Below, piece by piece: positions 31,609 to 42,871 of a stretch of DNA of 64,000 nt. This DNA is from Catenaria anguillulae PL171 (taxonomy: Eukaryota; Blastocladiomycota; Blastocladiomycetes; Blastocladiales; Catenariaceae). The stretch spans positions 1 to 64,000 of the forward strand of contig MCFL01000132.1 in the NCBI GenBank assembly GCA_002102555.1, given 5' to 3'. The number at the start of each line of letters is the position of its first letter. Positions within the stretch are counted from its first letter, which is position 1. Made by a program: the position numbers and the translations under genes. Under the pieces are notes generated by a model. That model ran no database searches. It had not been told where the DNA came from and saw only the letters and a program-made list of their open reading frames with translations.

Positions 31609-34600
31609 ATGCCTCCATCGGTTGCTCTGGCCATGACTCCATCCACACGGCCGTCGAGCTCCTCTTCTGTTGCAAACAGTTCCACCCCTGCGTCAACGTT
31701 CGACATTGTCCTTGTTGTCGAGCATACTGCCGCCGCTGCCTCTGCCTTGACTCCGTCGCTCAAGTCTCGTTTCATCGATGCGCTACGATCGTCCGTCAAC
31801 TCTTCTTGTTGTTTTCCCAAGTCTGTTTCACATCACTTTTCTCACAATTCTCTTTGTCGTCTATTCCCAGATACCTTCATTCCCGTACGTCATCCACGAC
31901 TCCACCGTCATCAGCTCGACTGGGAATCGTCTTGTACGGTGCACCGGCACCGCTCTCCCCATCGCCGGTCGCTTTCGAGCCGCTCAATGACCAATGGTCA
32001 GAGCTCTTGACATTTCTGACTTCGCTCGAACCACCACGAGGCGGCGCTCTCGCCCGCAACTGCACATACGACGGCGTTGCCACCGCACTTGGACTCTTGC
32101 CAACAATACCTACCCAGCTCGACATCGGAAATGCCGCTAAGAAATTGACCCGCGCCATCATTGTTCTGTCGGCAACGCAACCCGCCAAGACGCCTGTACG
32201 ATGCGGATCATCGTTGGATGGTATCCTGAGCAACGATCTCGCCGACGAAATCGCCAAGCGCAAGGTGGAAGTCTTGACGTTTGTTGCTGCTAGCCGCCCA
32301 TTGCCTGCTTCTACGGCAACGGATTTGGATCGGTTTGTCCAGCGAGCAAATGGACATGCACCTGTCATTCGATTCTTTTACGATGGCATCATGGCCGCAA
32401 CGACGAGATTGGTAATTCCACCCTACATGGGTACGTGGTGTCAGTTCCCATCTCTTTCCGCGGCAGTAGAACTTTCATTCAACGCCATGACTTTGACATT
32501 ATGTACGCAGAGAAGCAGCACGTCGTTGGAGATTCTCCCATGCCCAATTCCGTGCCGACTCCCTCGGCATCGCCACCCGTAGCTGCTGTTGCTCCAGCCG
32601 CCGCACGCACGCAGTCGCCCGCTCCGCGCATGCAAAGTCCTGTCCCGCCACAAGCACAGCGTGTCACTTCAGCGAGTCCGTCTACAGTGGCAAGTAATGG
32701 ATACCCGCTTGGACAGGCTCCAATGCCGACGCCTCCATTGCCGACCCACGGTTCCTCGCCCCCAGCTCCGGCGTTGGTTCCGCAACAGCAACCGCGTGTG
32801 TCACCAACAGTGTTCCCTAGCAACACCAGTCCTGGACTGTTGAACATGCCGTCTCCGCCGCCGCCACCTTCCAATCGACCGGGTGCATCCATTATGACCC
32901 GCACAGCGCCTGCTCAGTCCCCGCTCGGGCAACCATCCATGACCATGGCCCCGCAAGCGACCGCATCACCTCAACCCATGCCCGTTGCTTCACAAGGGAT
33001 GCAAGGTCAAGTGCCGTTTGGCTCCCCGACCATGATGCACCACCAACAACAAGCACAAGCACAGCCGAGTCAACCGTTGCAGTCGCCACCCATGCAAACG
33101 CCGCCTGCGCCGCCACAACCACCACCCGCTGCCACCGCGCCGGCTCAGCCGACTGCGCCCTCAGTCCAACCGCAGGCTCAACAAGTCGATCCGGCCAATG
33201 GCAAGCCCACGCTTCAGCAATGCCATGCGCTCCTCAGCTCACTAGCGGACCTGCACAGCCATCCAAAATGGACCGTGATTCTTCAAGCTTTCCAACTCGA
33301 CGAGGACTTGCGTGTTGCCATGTTTAAACGGCCCACCACTATTCGTTCCTTGTTGGCACACCCAGACAAGCTCAAGCTGGTCGAGGAGCGGATAGAGAAG
33401 AAGATTCGCGACCAGCAGCTCCAACAAAGAGCCATGCAAATGCAAGCCAACCAGAATACTGCTCAACAACAGCAACAGCAGCAACCAAATCCCGCCATGA
33501 GCTCGCCCATGATACAGCAACGCGCGCTCAACCTCACTAATCCGGGCTTGCAGCAACAATCGCAAATCCAAGGCAATCAAGCAAGCGCACCGTCATCCTC
33601 GCCGCCCGTCAGCCAGCCGCAATCACACATGGCTAATTCGGGATCGCCTGCGCAGGGCATGCTCCGGTTACCAATTCATATTCCAACCGGCTCGAGCGCG
33701 TCCCCGCAGGTCAATCAGCAGATTCCGTCAGCCATGCAGCTTGCCCAGCAGCGGCTGCTCCAGCAGACACAGGCCGGGGCCGGAACGCTCTTGACATCGG
33801 CGTACACGGCGCAGCAGCCAAACCCAATCGTGGTGCAAGCGATTGAGGAGGAAAAGCGTAAGCGTGAGGCGGCTCAGCAGCAGCAGCAAGTAGCGCAGGC
33901 ACAAGTGCAGGCGCAGGCTCAAGCCCAGGCTCAAGCGCAAGCACAAGCACAAGCTCACCAGCAGCAGCAACAACAGCAACAGCAGGCCATGCTGGCACAA
34001 GCTCAAGCCCAAGCTCAATCAAATGCACAGGCTCAAGCTCAGGCCCCAGCCCGTGCTCATGCGGCGAATGCTGCCGTTCAGGGACTTCAGCAGCAGCAGC
34101 AAAAACCGTCGCCCGCTGCCGGATCCGTGACCTCCACCGTTCCCAACTCGAGCCCAGCGCCCGGGCAATTGCAAGCGCAAACCGCATCCGCCGCTCATGC
34201 CGCTGCGTACCCGAACGTGACCATGCTGCTTACTGCGGGCTCGGAACGCATCTGGGTGGGCGATCTGCACTGGACCACGCCCGCCAAGGTCAAGAAGCAA
34301 TGCCGCGTGTGCGCTGCCGTCCCGCAAGCGCTGCGCGCCAACCGCAACGTGCGGCCAGAGCACTTCAAGGTGAACTTGTGGCCAGACCGCATCCAAGTGT
34401 CGGACGTGGTTCCGCTGCCCACTGTCGACACTCATCAGCCGCTCTTGTTCAACGCCGGCCACAAATGCGTCGTCTTGATTCCAGCAGAGGGCAGCAATCG
34501 CGAGAATTACGACGCGTTTGCACAGCTGCATGGCATGCTCAAGGCACAAGGCGCAATTTTCTCGTTTGGCGGCGCGTTGGCCAATAATGGCCTCGTCGTG

Positions 34601-35512
34601 TTTGCTAGATCCACACATGTGGTTGCGGCCGTGTACTTGCCAGAGCAGTTACCTGCGGGAAGGAAGGATCAGCTGTTGAGGGAGAATGGATTGGCAACTG
34701 CCGCCGCCGCGGCAGCAGCAGCGGCCGCTGGTGGTGCTGGAGCGAGCGCGACACCGCCATCGAGCCAAGGCCAAGTTCAAGCGCAAGCCGTTCGGCCGCC
34801 TGTGGTGACATCGCAACAGCAGCAAGCAAACGCCGTTGCCTTGCAAAATCCACAAATGCAGTCACAAGCGCAACTCCTTGCGCAACTGCAGCAGCAACAG
34901 CTGGCCATGGCCAGTGGCCCTCGACCCACCATACCGACCACATCGGCCGCCATGCGGCCCACTGCGCCCACGCCCGTCGCCACCAATCACTCGGGCACGC
35001 CCACGCCAACCGTCCAGCAGCTCATGCAGCAAGCCATGATGCAGCACAACCCCATGCTCGCCGCCGCCCAAGCACAAGCTCTTGCCCAGCAACAAGCGCA
35101 AGCGCAAGCCCAGATGCAAACACCGGCCCAGTCCATGTTTGCCAACTTGCCGCCTGCGCAGCAGCAAGCGATAATGGCGCAGTTTCAGCAGAATCAAATG
35201 CTGCTGGCCATGCAGCAGCAGCAACAACAACAGCAACAGGCTCAGCAGCAGCAGCAGCAGCAGGCGGCCATGATGCAAGCCGCAGCCGCAGCCGCTGCGA
35301 GTGGCATGCCCAGTGCAAGCATGATGCAGTTTAACCCGGCCTTGGCCGGCATGATGCAGGGCATGCAACCGGGAATGATGGCGGGAGCGGGCGGGGCACA
35401 GGCAGGTGGTGGGCAAGGTACCAACAGCATATTCAACATGATGGCAGTGGCGGCCGCGGTCGCGCAGAACGGGGGAGCGGGAGGAGGGGTTAGGCCGCCG
35501 GGGTCACAGTAG
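31609..35512 (+). CDS. MED25: Mediator subunit 25-like protein (VWA domain, Q-rich, ACID-like domain)
   Basis: Three exons, 31609..31790, 31871..32430 and 32511..35512, close in frame to 1,247 residues. The N-terminal VWA domain (about 26-245) begins FDIVLVVEHTAAAASAL, like the FVVEGTA start of metazoan and plant MED25, and includes RLGIVLYGAP, YDGVATALGLL and AIIVLSATQP; this domain docks MED25 on Mediator. A Pro/Gln-rich linker, a helical segment (LQQCHALLSSLADL...LRVAMF, about 490-550) and long Gln/Ala tracts follow. At about 820-960 there is a folded domain beginning GSERIWVGDLHW and containing FKVNLWPDRIQV, in the place and with the pattern of the activator-binding ACID domain. The C terminus is again Q-rich with AQ dipeptides. 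The VWA and ACID calls are by pattern; the gene is sure. Convergent with the cyclophilin gene. Confidence 0.78.
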
Positions 35513-36120
35513 ATGCGCGCGGAGCCGAGTGTGTGACGTTTTGTTAGCAGTACATGTTTTTTTTTTTTGGTCGTCCCCCGTGCCCGTCTCTTTCTTGACG
35601 ATTGACCATGTTGTCCCGTGGCTTCTTATTACACTCATTTTTGCCCTTCTTTTGCATTAAAGCGTCTTTCGAAAACCCAATTTGAATACCGTCATGTGTC
35701 GACCGATTGTCATTTTGGTCCTTTCACACAACAAGCTCACAGACGAAATACCCATTGCCTGAGTCACAGCCAGAGCGTTCACTCCTTTTGCTTCTTTATG
35801 GCACCAGATCGAGCAGTAGCATTTTGGTTGAGCACATTGCCCTTGTTCTCGCAGCCTGACGACGTTATACACCTGCCTGCTTCCGCACCCACGACGTCGC
35901 ATTCAGCGTTACAGCGAGTCTGTCCGCGTCAAGTTGCACCGATCCTTTTCCTCAATTTGAAATGCTTCGACATGACCAAACCCATGCCGTCTCGACATGC
36001 ACGTTTGCCGGGCAGCAGGCCAAATCAAGAAAGGAAAAGCATACCCACCTAGCGACGCTGAGATGTACGTACATATCCCATCCACAACAACACATTACAA
36101 AATCACTCAAGAATAACCTT
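35513..36120. other. Convergent 3' region, MED25 / cyclophilin
   Basis: About 600 bp of AT-richer sequence between two convergent stops, including a T9-10 run near 35560. No gene recognised. Confidence 0.55.
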
Positions 36121-37198
36121 TTACAACTCGTCATTGCCCTCCTCGGCCTGCTTATCTTGGCCGTTTCCAGCCACCGCGGCCTCAATCTCGCCCAACGTCT
36201 TCTTTTCCTCGACCTTGATCTCGCCGCAATCCTCAATCACCACGTCCTTCTTGGGCGCATCCGACCAGTTGGTGGGCGTCGACTCGATCTTCTTGACCAC
36301 TTCAAAGCCTTGGAGAACTTTGCCAAAGACAACGTGACGGCCATCGAGCCACGACGTGACGACGGTCGTGATGAAGAATTGCGACCCGTTCTGTTGTCAC
36401 AGAGATGAGCGGGTGAGTTTTGGGGTTGAAGCGACAAGAAACAAAAGCGCCAAACATACCGTATCAGGCCCTGCATTCGCCATCGAAAGGTATCCAGGGG
36501 CTTCGTGGGCAAGGTCAAAGTTCTCGTCCTGGAATTTCTCGCCGTAGATGCTGCGAGATGAAGACGGAGTGGTTAGACCAAGGATTGGAGACGACAACGT
36601 GAGTGAGTGAATATGTACCTCTTGCCACCGCGGCCGTTGCCGTGGGTGAAGTCGCCACCTGTTGGCAGGGAATCACGGTGAGAAGCGAGCCCGCAAGACA
36701 CGACATTCAGATTGCAGTGCCGAATGTATACCTTGGATCATGAAGTTGGAAATGACACGGTGGAACTTGGAGCCCTTGTACCCAAAGCCCTTTTCGCCCG
36801 TCGACAGCTTGACAAAGTTCTCGACTGTGCCAGACAATGCCAGTGTCCGTCAGCATATGATTTTGATCGAAACGTCGGGTTGCGTGTGCATCGTGGGGTA
36901 CGCTACGCACCAGTCTTGGGGACGACATCACCAAAGAGACCAATCACAACGCGGCCAGCCTTTTCCTCGCCAATCTTGATGTCAAAGTACACCTTGTGCG
37001 TGACGACGGCATCTGTGAATCGAGATCATCAAGCGAGCCCGTGTCAGAAATGGTCTGGGCTGCCGCGGTCACGTCTACTGAGGAACACATGGCGGACGAA
37101 CCCTTGGCCTTCAGCTTGGCGGCCTTGGCCGAGCGCGCGTTGTAGAGGAAGGCGGCGACAATCACGAGGAGCGTGAGGAGGAGCTTTGAGTAATCCAT
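36121..37198 (-). CDS. ER cyclophilin (peptidyl-prolyl isomerase), cyclophilin B type
   Basis: Six exons on the minus strand: 37102..37198, 36911..37012, 36732..36824, 36619..36658, 36460..36550, 36121..36390; in frame, 230 residues. A signal peptide ([21 protein letters not shown]) precedes a complete cyclophilin domain: [102 protein letters not shown]. Catalytic Arg (FHRVI) and the substrate-pocket residues FMIQGG, NGSQFF and WLDGRHVVF are all present. The last residues are NDEL, a plausible variant of the HDEL/KDEL retrieval signal, so it should act in ER protein folding. Confidence 0.95.
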
Positions 37199-37456
37199 GG
37201 TTGCTGTAAGCTTGGTGATACAGTGATGAATCTGCTTGCTTCAAGGTGGGGCGACGAAGAGAAAGAGGTAGCGAGGACGTCGTGACTTTGGGTTTTTTGG
37301 CATTCAACACAACTTGAAGCGCATCGGCGTCGCCGTCGCCGTCTCGCGTGATCGCTCACACACATCAGCTGCGGGCAATGGCGCGAGACCCTCAGCGCAC
37401 TTCTTTCCGTTTGCCACGTCAGCACAAGCATACTCACCTGAATGCAACTAAATGTC

Positions 37457-38383
37457 ATGAATCAAGCGCCAAAGGCACGCAAGATCAAATCCGACCCGGC
37501 TAGCCTCGCCCACGAAGCGCATCGGCTCCTCCAACAAGTCGCTGCCGCCCGGTCTGTTGTCGACCTGTTGTGATGGCCTGTGTGGTAGATAGGACCGAGA
37601 CTGAGAACGTTGACTGCGCCGTACATTACTCAGACACAAACGCCTCGTCATTGCCCTGGCCGGCTGCCCCGGGAATGGCAAGTCAACTGTGGCACAAGCA
37701 CTCGCAGCCGCCGTAAACGATGTGGCCATGAAAGAGGGAGGGTGCGAGTGTGCGATCGCAGTGTCAATGGACGGGTTCCATTACCCAAAGGCTATCCTGC
37801 AGACATTTGTCGTATGCTACAACACTCTCCTGTCTTGCTTGTCATCCACAACTGACGGTATCCTGTCGACGCGAAACAGGATCCAATGCTCGCCCGCGCT
37901 CGCCGAGGCGCTCCATTCACATTTGACGCCCCAGCATACTTGGCGAGCATCTCATCACTCGCGACGGCGACGGCGTCTGACGACATCTTGTGGCCCGACT
38001 TTGACCACGCCGCAGGTGATCCGGTTGCCAATGCGACCCGAATTACGTCTAATCACACCATTGTGATTGTGGAAGGTCTTTACGTGCTTTCATCGGCCTG
38101 TGCGGACATCAAACCGAAATCAAGTTCTGGACAATTGTCGCACTTGATGCCTCAACCCGAATGGTCGCAGGCCGCGTCGCTGGTCCATGAGCGGTGGTGG
38201 GTTGAAGTGTCGCCGGGCGAAGTGGCAGAAACAAGGTTGGCCGAGCGACATGTGCGGACTGGATTGGCAAAGGACATGGACAGCGCACGGGCACGGATTC
38301 AGGGTAACGATGCGTTGAATGCCAAGTGGGTGATTGCCTCAATTGATTGGAATGGGGTCCATGTCATTGTGGACAACTCGTAA
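37457..38383 (+). CDS. P-loop kinase of the Yfh7/uridine kinase-like family
   Basis: Three exons, 37457..37551, 37634..37811 and 37880..38383, in frame, 258 residues. Walker A is GCPGNGKS (about residues 40-47), preceded by KRLVIALA. Then SMDGFHYPKAIL and DPMLARARRGAPFTFDA, the RRGAPxTFD motif of yeast Yfh7 and bacterial nucleoside/pantothenate kinase-like proteins, IVIVEGLYVL, and a lid-like RLAERHVRTGLAKDMDSAR followed by GNDALNAKWV. These are phosphotransferases of unproven substrate; fungal Yfh7 is linked to mitochondria by phenotype. The exon 2 donor could also be three bases earlier, removing one Val. Divergent from the cyclophilin gene with 258 bp between starts. Confidence 0.87.
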
Positions 38384-38395
38384 ACATGCACTATG

Positions 38396-38401
38396 AATAA
38401 A
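38396..38401 (+). promoter_or_regulatory. Polyadenylation signal AATAAA
   Basis: Perfect AATAAA 12 nt after the stop codon of the Yfh7-like kinase gene. Confidence 0.55.
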
Positions 38402-38442
38402 GAATATACACACGATACATATGGGATTCATGACGACTTTCT

Positions 38443-39504
38443 TCACACCTTGCCTTGACGATGCTGCCTTGCCAGCCGCTCTGGCCCGCTTGCCGGTACC
38501 TTGACTTCCTCACAACACCACCCAGCTCGCCACTCATCCACTGACCCAGGCCCCTTTGGCCCTCCACGCCACCACTGTGACGCCCCGCCCAAGTACCGCA
38601 ACAGATTGGGCCTTGGGATCAACCGCTCGATCCAATGCGCATGCACTTTGCCCTCGCGATTAAACGTGTACATGGCCACGCCCTCGATCTGGTCCAGGTC
38701 CGCGTCGCTCAGCGGCTGCATGGGCGTCAGGAGCCGCACAAGGTACCGGTGGCGAGGAAGGCCAGTCAGCAGAAACGTCACGCGCAGTGCGCCATCCTCG
38801 TCGTCTCGCACATCACGTGGCAGTAAAGGAGTCGACGAGTCGCCTTGGCCGGTGGGCTCTGGAGCCAACGGATCATCATCCGGGCCCGTGAGCAGATTGG
38901 TATCCTGGACCTCTGGGTGGCGCAACTGGACCAGGCGCGTGAGCGACAGTTGCGGGTTCATGTAGTACAAGTGAAGGAGCACGCGCAGGGCCTTGGATGC
39001 GAGCAGGTATTGGCGTAACGACGTCAGGTGCAGGCGCGAGTGCGGGTCGTAGAAGCGCATGTCGGGCGAGTAAATGTCGGTGGTGGTGAGGCCCGAGGCA
39101 CAAAAGTGGTCTAAGTCGTTGCGCAACACATGGACGGCGCGGCCCATGTTGAGATGACGGTTGCGCTCCTGGTCCTGTTGCTCTTGTTCGCTGGGACTGG
39201 ACGAGTACGGACGGCGGGAATGGCGCTTTGTACATGGATCGATCGTGGACAGCGGCTGAGGCGGCAACGACGCCGGCCGGCCCGCTGAGAAGAAGTGATG
39301 GGTTGCTGTTGCGAGCGCAATTGTGTGAAGGCATGGCGATCCGGCTGCCGCGGTTATCCGGCAGGACGACCAAAGCGCAATTTGTGCAGGTGCTGCCGTG
39401 GGGAGCCCCAGCAGCTGGACCGGCAGGCGGCAGTGGCGGGCAGTGGACAAGGCGGTGGTCTTCGTGGCAATCATGATGGTATTGGGCCGAGTCGCGGAGG
39501 TCAC
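38443..39504 (-). CDS. NTF2-like/DUF2358-type protein, probably mitochondrial
   Basis: Single exon, 353 residues; a start at either of two nearby Met is possible. The N terminus (MTSATRPNTIMIATKTTALS, then Arg-rich with few acids) looks like a mitochondrial presequence. The segment AVHVLRNDLDHFCASGLTTTDIYSPDMRFYDP (about 123-155) followed by LRQYLLASKALRVLLHLYYMNPQLSL is the pattern of DUF2358-type NTF2-like domains, in which YxxDMxFxDP follows the first helix. Further on, RVTFLLTGLPRHRYLVRL and GVAMYTFNREGKVHAHWIERLIPRPN complete an alpha+beta cone-like fold. No catalytic residues are evident and no function is assigned. Convergent with the kinase gene, 59 bp apart. Confidence 0.75.
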   Translation of the reverse strand: MTSATRPNTIMIATKTTALSTARHCRLPVQLLGLPTAAPAQIALWSSCRITAAAGSPCLHTIALATATHHFFSAGRPASLPPQPLSTIDPCTKRHSRRPYSSSPSEQEQQDQERNRHLNMGRAVHVLRNDLDHFCASGLTTTDIYSPDMRFYDPHSRLHLTSLRQYLLASKALRVLLHLYYMNPQLSLTRLVQLRHPEVQDTNLLTGPDDDPLAPEPTGQGDSSTPLLPRDVRDDEDGALRVTFLLTGLPRHRYLVRLLTPMQPLSDADLDQIEGVAMYTFNREGKVHAHWIERLIPRPNLLRYLGGASQWWRGGPKGPGSVDEWRAGWCCEEVKVPASGPERLARQHRQGKV

Positions 39505-39853
39505 TCATTCAATACCGGCGAGAGAGAGAGAGCGAAGAAAGTCTCTTCACGCATTCATGTGCATTGCATCATGATCCATCATGATTCCATTTGAGTTGTG
39601 GGCATTGGGCATTGGGGAGGGCCGCCCATGTCTCGCAGGCTGGATGGGCCTATTCCGCTGTGTCTCGGCTGTGTCATATAGAGACCGGACGGGGGTACCT
39701 TTGATGGTTGTCTTGGCCCTTGAGTCTTGATCTTGACGCTGTGGCCCTTCCGGAGGAGGAATTAGACTGGGAATGAGAGAAGACTGCTCCTTTGTCAGAA
39801 ATGCGATGGTGCATTGAAATTGTGACGCTGTGACAATGAAGACATGATATCTG
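39505..39853. other. Intergenic, NTF2-like start to SEC2 end
   Basis: 349 bp with a short GA run (about 39520-39536) at the promoter of the NTF2-like gene. Nothing else seen. Confidence 0.55.
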
Positions 39854-42565
39854 CTACTCGCTCGCTTTTGCCTCCTCAACGACGACCTTGACCTGTTGCT
39901 GCTGCAGTTGCTGCTGCTCCGGCTTGACCGGTGCCGCTATGGAACTCGGATCCTTGGTGCTTCCATCTTTCAGTTGCTCGTCTCGCCCACTCCCCTCAAT
40001 CTTGCTAAGCCCACCACCCAGTGGAGCTGCTGGAACTGGCACTTGATCCGCACCTGCCGCTTCTGCCGCTCGACTGGCGGCCTCATCCCTTGCCTTGACC
40101 GCACGCTCCACGACCTCGTGTCCCTCAAACAAGTCCTCATTCCCGGGCAGCGGAATCGCAAGCCGTGCCATAAACATGCGCTGCCTCAGGCGGCACAGGT
40201 CGGACCACAGCGCCCCCACAAACTCGGGCGTCAGTGGTACCGTGGGCTCCAGGTCAACGTGCACTTGTGGCTGTGCAGGTTGTGGTTGGACGGGCGAATT
40301 GCGGCCGTTGCCACCCGATGGCGAAGGGTCGCGCGCCACGCCCGCGGCCGACGAGGACGAGGACGAGGACGAGTTACCACCCCCAAACAAGCTGGCGCTA
40401 AATGCCGAAAGGGATGAGGGCAAGGACGTGGATGCGGTTGAGGGCGACGCGTCGCCGCCAGTGCCGCTGGTCGTGGCACCACCATTTGTGGCGGGTTGCA
40501 ACGCCGATGCAGGCGGGTTGGCAGTGGGCGCGGGCGACTGTGCGCCGTACCGTGAGCTCAGGCTCGCCGTGACGGTCGAGAAGCGTTGAAACAGAGCTGC
40601 GGTCGAAAACTTGTCTTGTGCTTGACTTGGCTGCTGCTGCTGGTCGCCCGCCTCATTGGTTCCCTCCCTGGACCTCCCGCCGTCACTCTCGGCTCCAGCA
40701 TCTGATCCACTGCGAACGTGGCCGGCGCCCATCAACCTTGTCCTTGGCACAATGCCAGCGCCCAGCCTTCTCAAATACGCAAACATTTGGCACACGGCCA
40801 CGAGCTTTCCCCGACACAACTTGCACACGGGCCGCGGAGTATCTGCATCCGACAAGGCCACCACCGTGAGCGGCGCCAAGTTTACAATGGGCGTGCCGCA
40901 CCCCCAACACTCGCACGTGTCGGGCGCATACTCGAGCGGCTCGTCATTTTCGTGCTCGTGCTCGCCCGCAAACAAGCTTGTCGCGTGCGTTGTTGGCGAC
41001 CCCGTTGGCGAGTACCCTGAACTGGATGGCGCAGGCGGGACAAGCGGGCCACCAGGTACGGCAAATCCCGCCACGCCCGCCGACCCAAAACTTTGCAATG
41101 CCGGCAACAAGCTCTTTGCGGCCGACCGGAGCGCCGTCGATCCGCCACCCGTCTTTGGCTTTCTCTTGACCAAAATGGGCGTGCGGCGAGGCATGATGGC
41201 AAGCGCGTTGGACGACACGGCACCCGCCAGCGATTTCTTTTGCAGCCACGAGATGGCGGGGAAGGCAAGCGTGGGTTTCACATCTTCTTCAAATAGCCGT
41301 TCCATAAACTTTGTGCGATAAAGAGCGTTTTCGCGGTCGGCGGCGGTCAGGTAGTTTGTGTGTCGGCCGGTTGGGGCAAACAGTGTCGTGAGGAAGGTGT
41401 GGAATTCAGTCGCAAGGTGCGGGTGCAAGGTGGGTGTGGCGGTTGTAGTGAGTGGGGCGGCGGCAATTGCACTGCCTCGACGTGAGGTTGGGACGGGTTG
41501 CGGGCTTGGGGGGATGGCGAGTGTATCTGCAGTGCCGGTGACGACGGCAGTGGAGGTGGCCGCGGCAACGAGTGTGGGCGGAACAAGGGTGATGGGCAGT
41601 GCGTCAGACTGCCATTCTTCCCCGGCCGTGTTGGGTGGCCGCGCGACTTGGGTGGTCGAGGGTGGACCATTGGCCGTTTCGGCTGCTGCGCCATCCGCAT
41701 CGGATGCAATGCCGTCGTCGTCTTCCAACAAGCGCTTGAGTCCCGCCAGCTCAATCCGCAACGACTCGACCACGCCCTCTGCATCACGCAACCTGGTCTC
41801 TGCCATAAACGCCCTGCGCTCTGCATGTGCGCGCAACATGCTTTGCTCCTTGACCATATTGTTTGCCTGATCAAACAAGCTCACGCTAAGTGACTCGTAC
41901 TCTGCATCGATGGCCCGCCGGCTCACTTCCATCTCGTGATTGCGCTCCTCTTCGTGGCGGAGCTGCGTCGACATGTGCTCCATGCGTTCGCGCAGCTTGG
42001 ACATTTCCGCGAGCGCAGATTCAAAGGCAACGGCATGCGATTGAGCGCGGCCGAGCTCTTCTTCGAGGGCGTGGACGGCGCGTTGCAGTTGGGATTCGCG
42101 CAGCGAGGATTGGGAGAGTTGGATGCGCAGGTCGTTGACGAGTTCGGGCGTGATGGAGGCCGGGTCGTCGAGTGGCGGCAGAGGCGACGTCATGGCGGCG
42201 GCGGTGGGAGAGGCCGGTGTGGATGTGGCCGCGGCCGCGGCCGGCATGGAATCATTGCCACCGCGCGAAGGCTCCAGGGCCGGGTCAGCTTGGATGGTAG
42301 TCGGAGCCGGTAAGGTGACAGTGGTCGCGGCGGCGGTGGTGGACGTGGCGGGCGAGGGCGGTGTCTCGATGGCCTGCTTGACGACCGAGCTGAGGCGCTC
42401 CGAGATGGGGACACGGTCCCGGCCAGACAGCGAGGGTGCGGGCGACGTGGAAGTGGAGGCCGCGGACGAGGACGTGACCGAGATGGCCGACACGGGGCGC
42501 GAGGGCCGCGTGGGCGGATTGGGTGGGGTGCCAGCAGTGCCAGTGGCGGTGGCAGTGGGCTCCAT
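39854..42565 (-). CDS. SEC2: Rab (Sec4-type) guanine-nucleotide exchange factor Sec2
   Basis: Single exon, 903 residues. After a Ser/Pro/Thr-rich N terminus (1-150) comes a long coiled coil (about 150-285: LEEELGRAQSHAVAFESALAEM, then YESLSVSLFDQANNMV and RLRDAEGVVESLRIEL). SLFDQANNMV corresponds to the SLFEEAN-MV motif of Sec2/Rabin8 that binds and opens the Rab nucleotide pocket. A C-terminal part has two cysteine pairs (CECWGCGTP... and CKLCRGK, about 555-590), then LVAVCQMFAYLRRLGAG and a distal LWSDLCRLRQRMFMARLA segment, the usual C-terminal half of fungal Sec2 and its Rabin8/GRAB relatives. Sec2 activates Sec4 on secretory vesicles ahead of the exocyst. Divergent from the RAD51D-like gene. 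Confidence 0.88.
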   Translation of the reverse strand: MEPTATATGTAGTPPNPPTRPSRPVSAISVTSSSAASTSTSPAPSLSGRDRVPISERLSSVVKQAIETPPSPATSTTAAATTVTLPAPTTIQADPALEPSRGGNDSMPAAAAATSTPASPTAAAMTSPLPPLDDPASITPELVNDLRIQLSQSSLRESQLQRAVHALEEELGRAQSHAVAFESALAEMSKLRERMEHMSTQLRHEEERNHEMEVSRRAIDAEYESLSVSLFDQANNMVKEQSMLRAHAERRAFMAETRLRDAEGVVESLRIELAGLKRLLEDDDGIASDADGAAAETANGPPSTTQVARPPNTAGEEWQSDALPITLVPPTLVAAATSTAVVTGTADTLAIPPSPQPVPTSRRGSAIAAAPLTTTATPTLHPHLATEFHTFLTTLFAPTGRHTNYLTAADRENALYRTKFMERLFEEDVKPTLAFPAISWLQKKSLAGAVSSNALAIMPRRTPILVKRKPKTGGGSTALRSAAKSLLPALQSFGSAGVAGFAVPGGPLVPPAPSSSGYSPTGSPTTHATSLFAGEHEHENDEPLEYAPDTCECWGCGTPIVNLAPLTVVALSDADTPRPVCKLCRGKLVAVCQMFAYLRRLGAGIVPRTRLMGAGHVRSGSDAGAESDGGRSREGTNEAGDQQQQPSQAQDKFSTAALFQRFSTVTASLSSRYGAQSPAPTANPPASALQPATNGGATTSGTGGDASPSTASTSLPSSLSAFSASLFGGGNSSSSSSSSAAGVARDPSPSGGNGRNSPVQPQPAQPQVHVDLEPTVPLTPEFVGALWSDLCRLRQRMFMARLAIPLPGNEDLFEGHEVVERAVKARDEAASRAAEAAGADQVPVPAAPLGGGLSKIEGSGRDEQLKDGSTKDPSSIAAPVKPEQQQLQQQQVKVVVEEAKASE

Positions 42566-42871
42566 GACAGATGACGGATGACGGGTTTCGGGAGAGTGTG
42601 GAATCGTCGTGTTGAGAGCGTGGTTGAAATATTAATACCGTGCGCAAGAGGGAGAAGACGTTCTGGGCTGTCCGAACGTGAACGCCGTCCTGGTCTGGTC
42701 TGATCTGGTCGAGGGATTAATGTTAATCGATGCGCTCTGCGGTAGCGGTAGCGTGAGTTTGAGAGTGGCGGTCGCGGTCGCGGTCGAGGTCGAGCTCGAG
42801 GTCGTGCACGACGGGCCAACATGCGGGCCCTCTTGATCTCTAATCGTCATCAATGAAAGTTGTATTCCACG
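42566..42871. other. Bidirectional promoter, SEC2 / RAD51D-like
   Basis: 306 bp between two divergent start codons, GC-rich with alternating GGTCGCG and GTAGCG words near 42745-42795. No gene. Confidence 0.6.
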
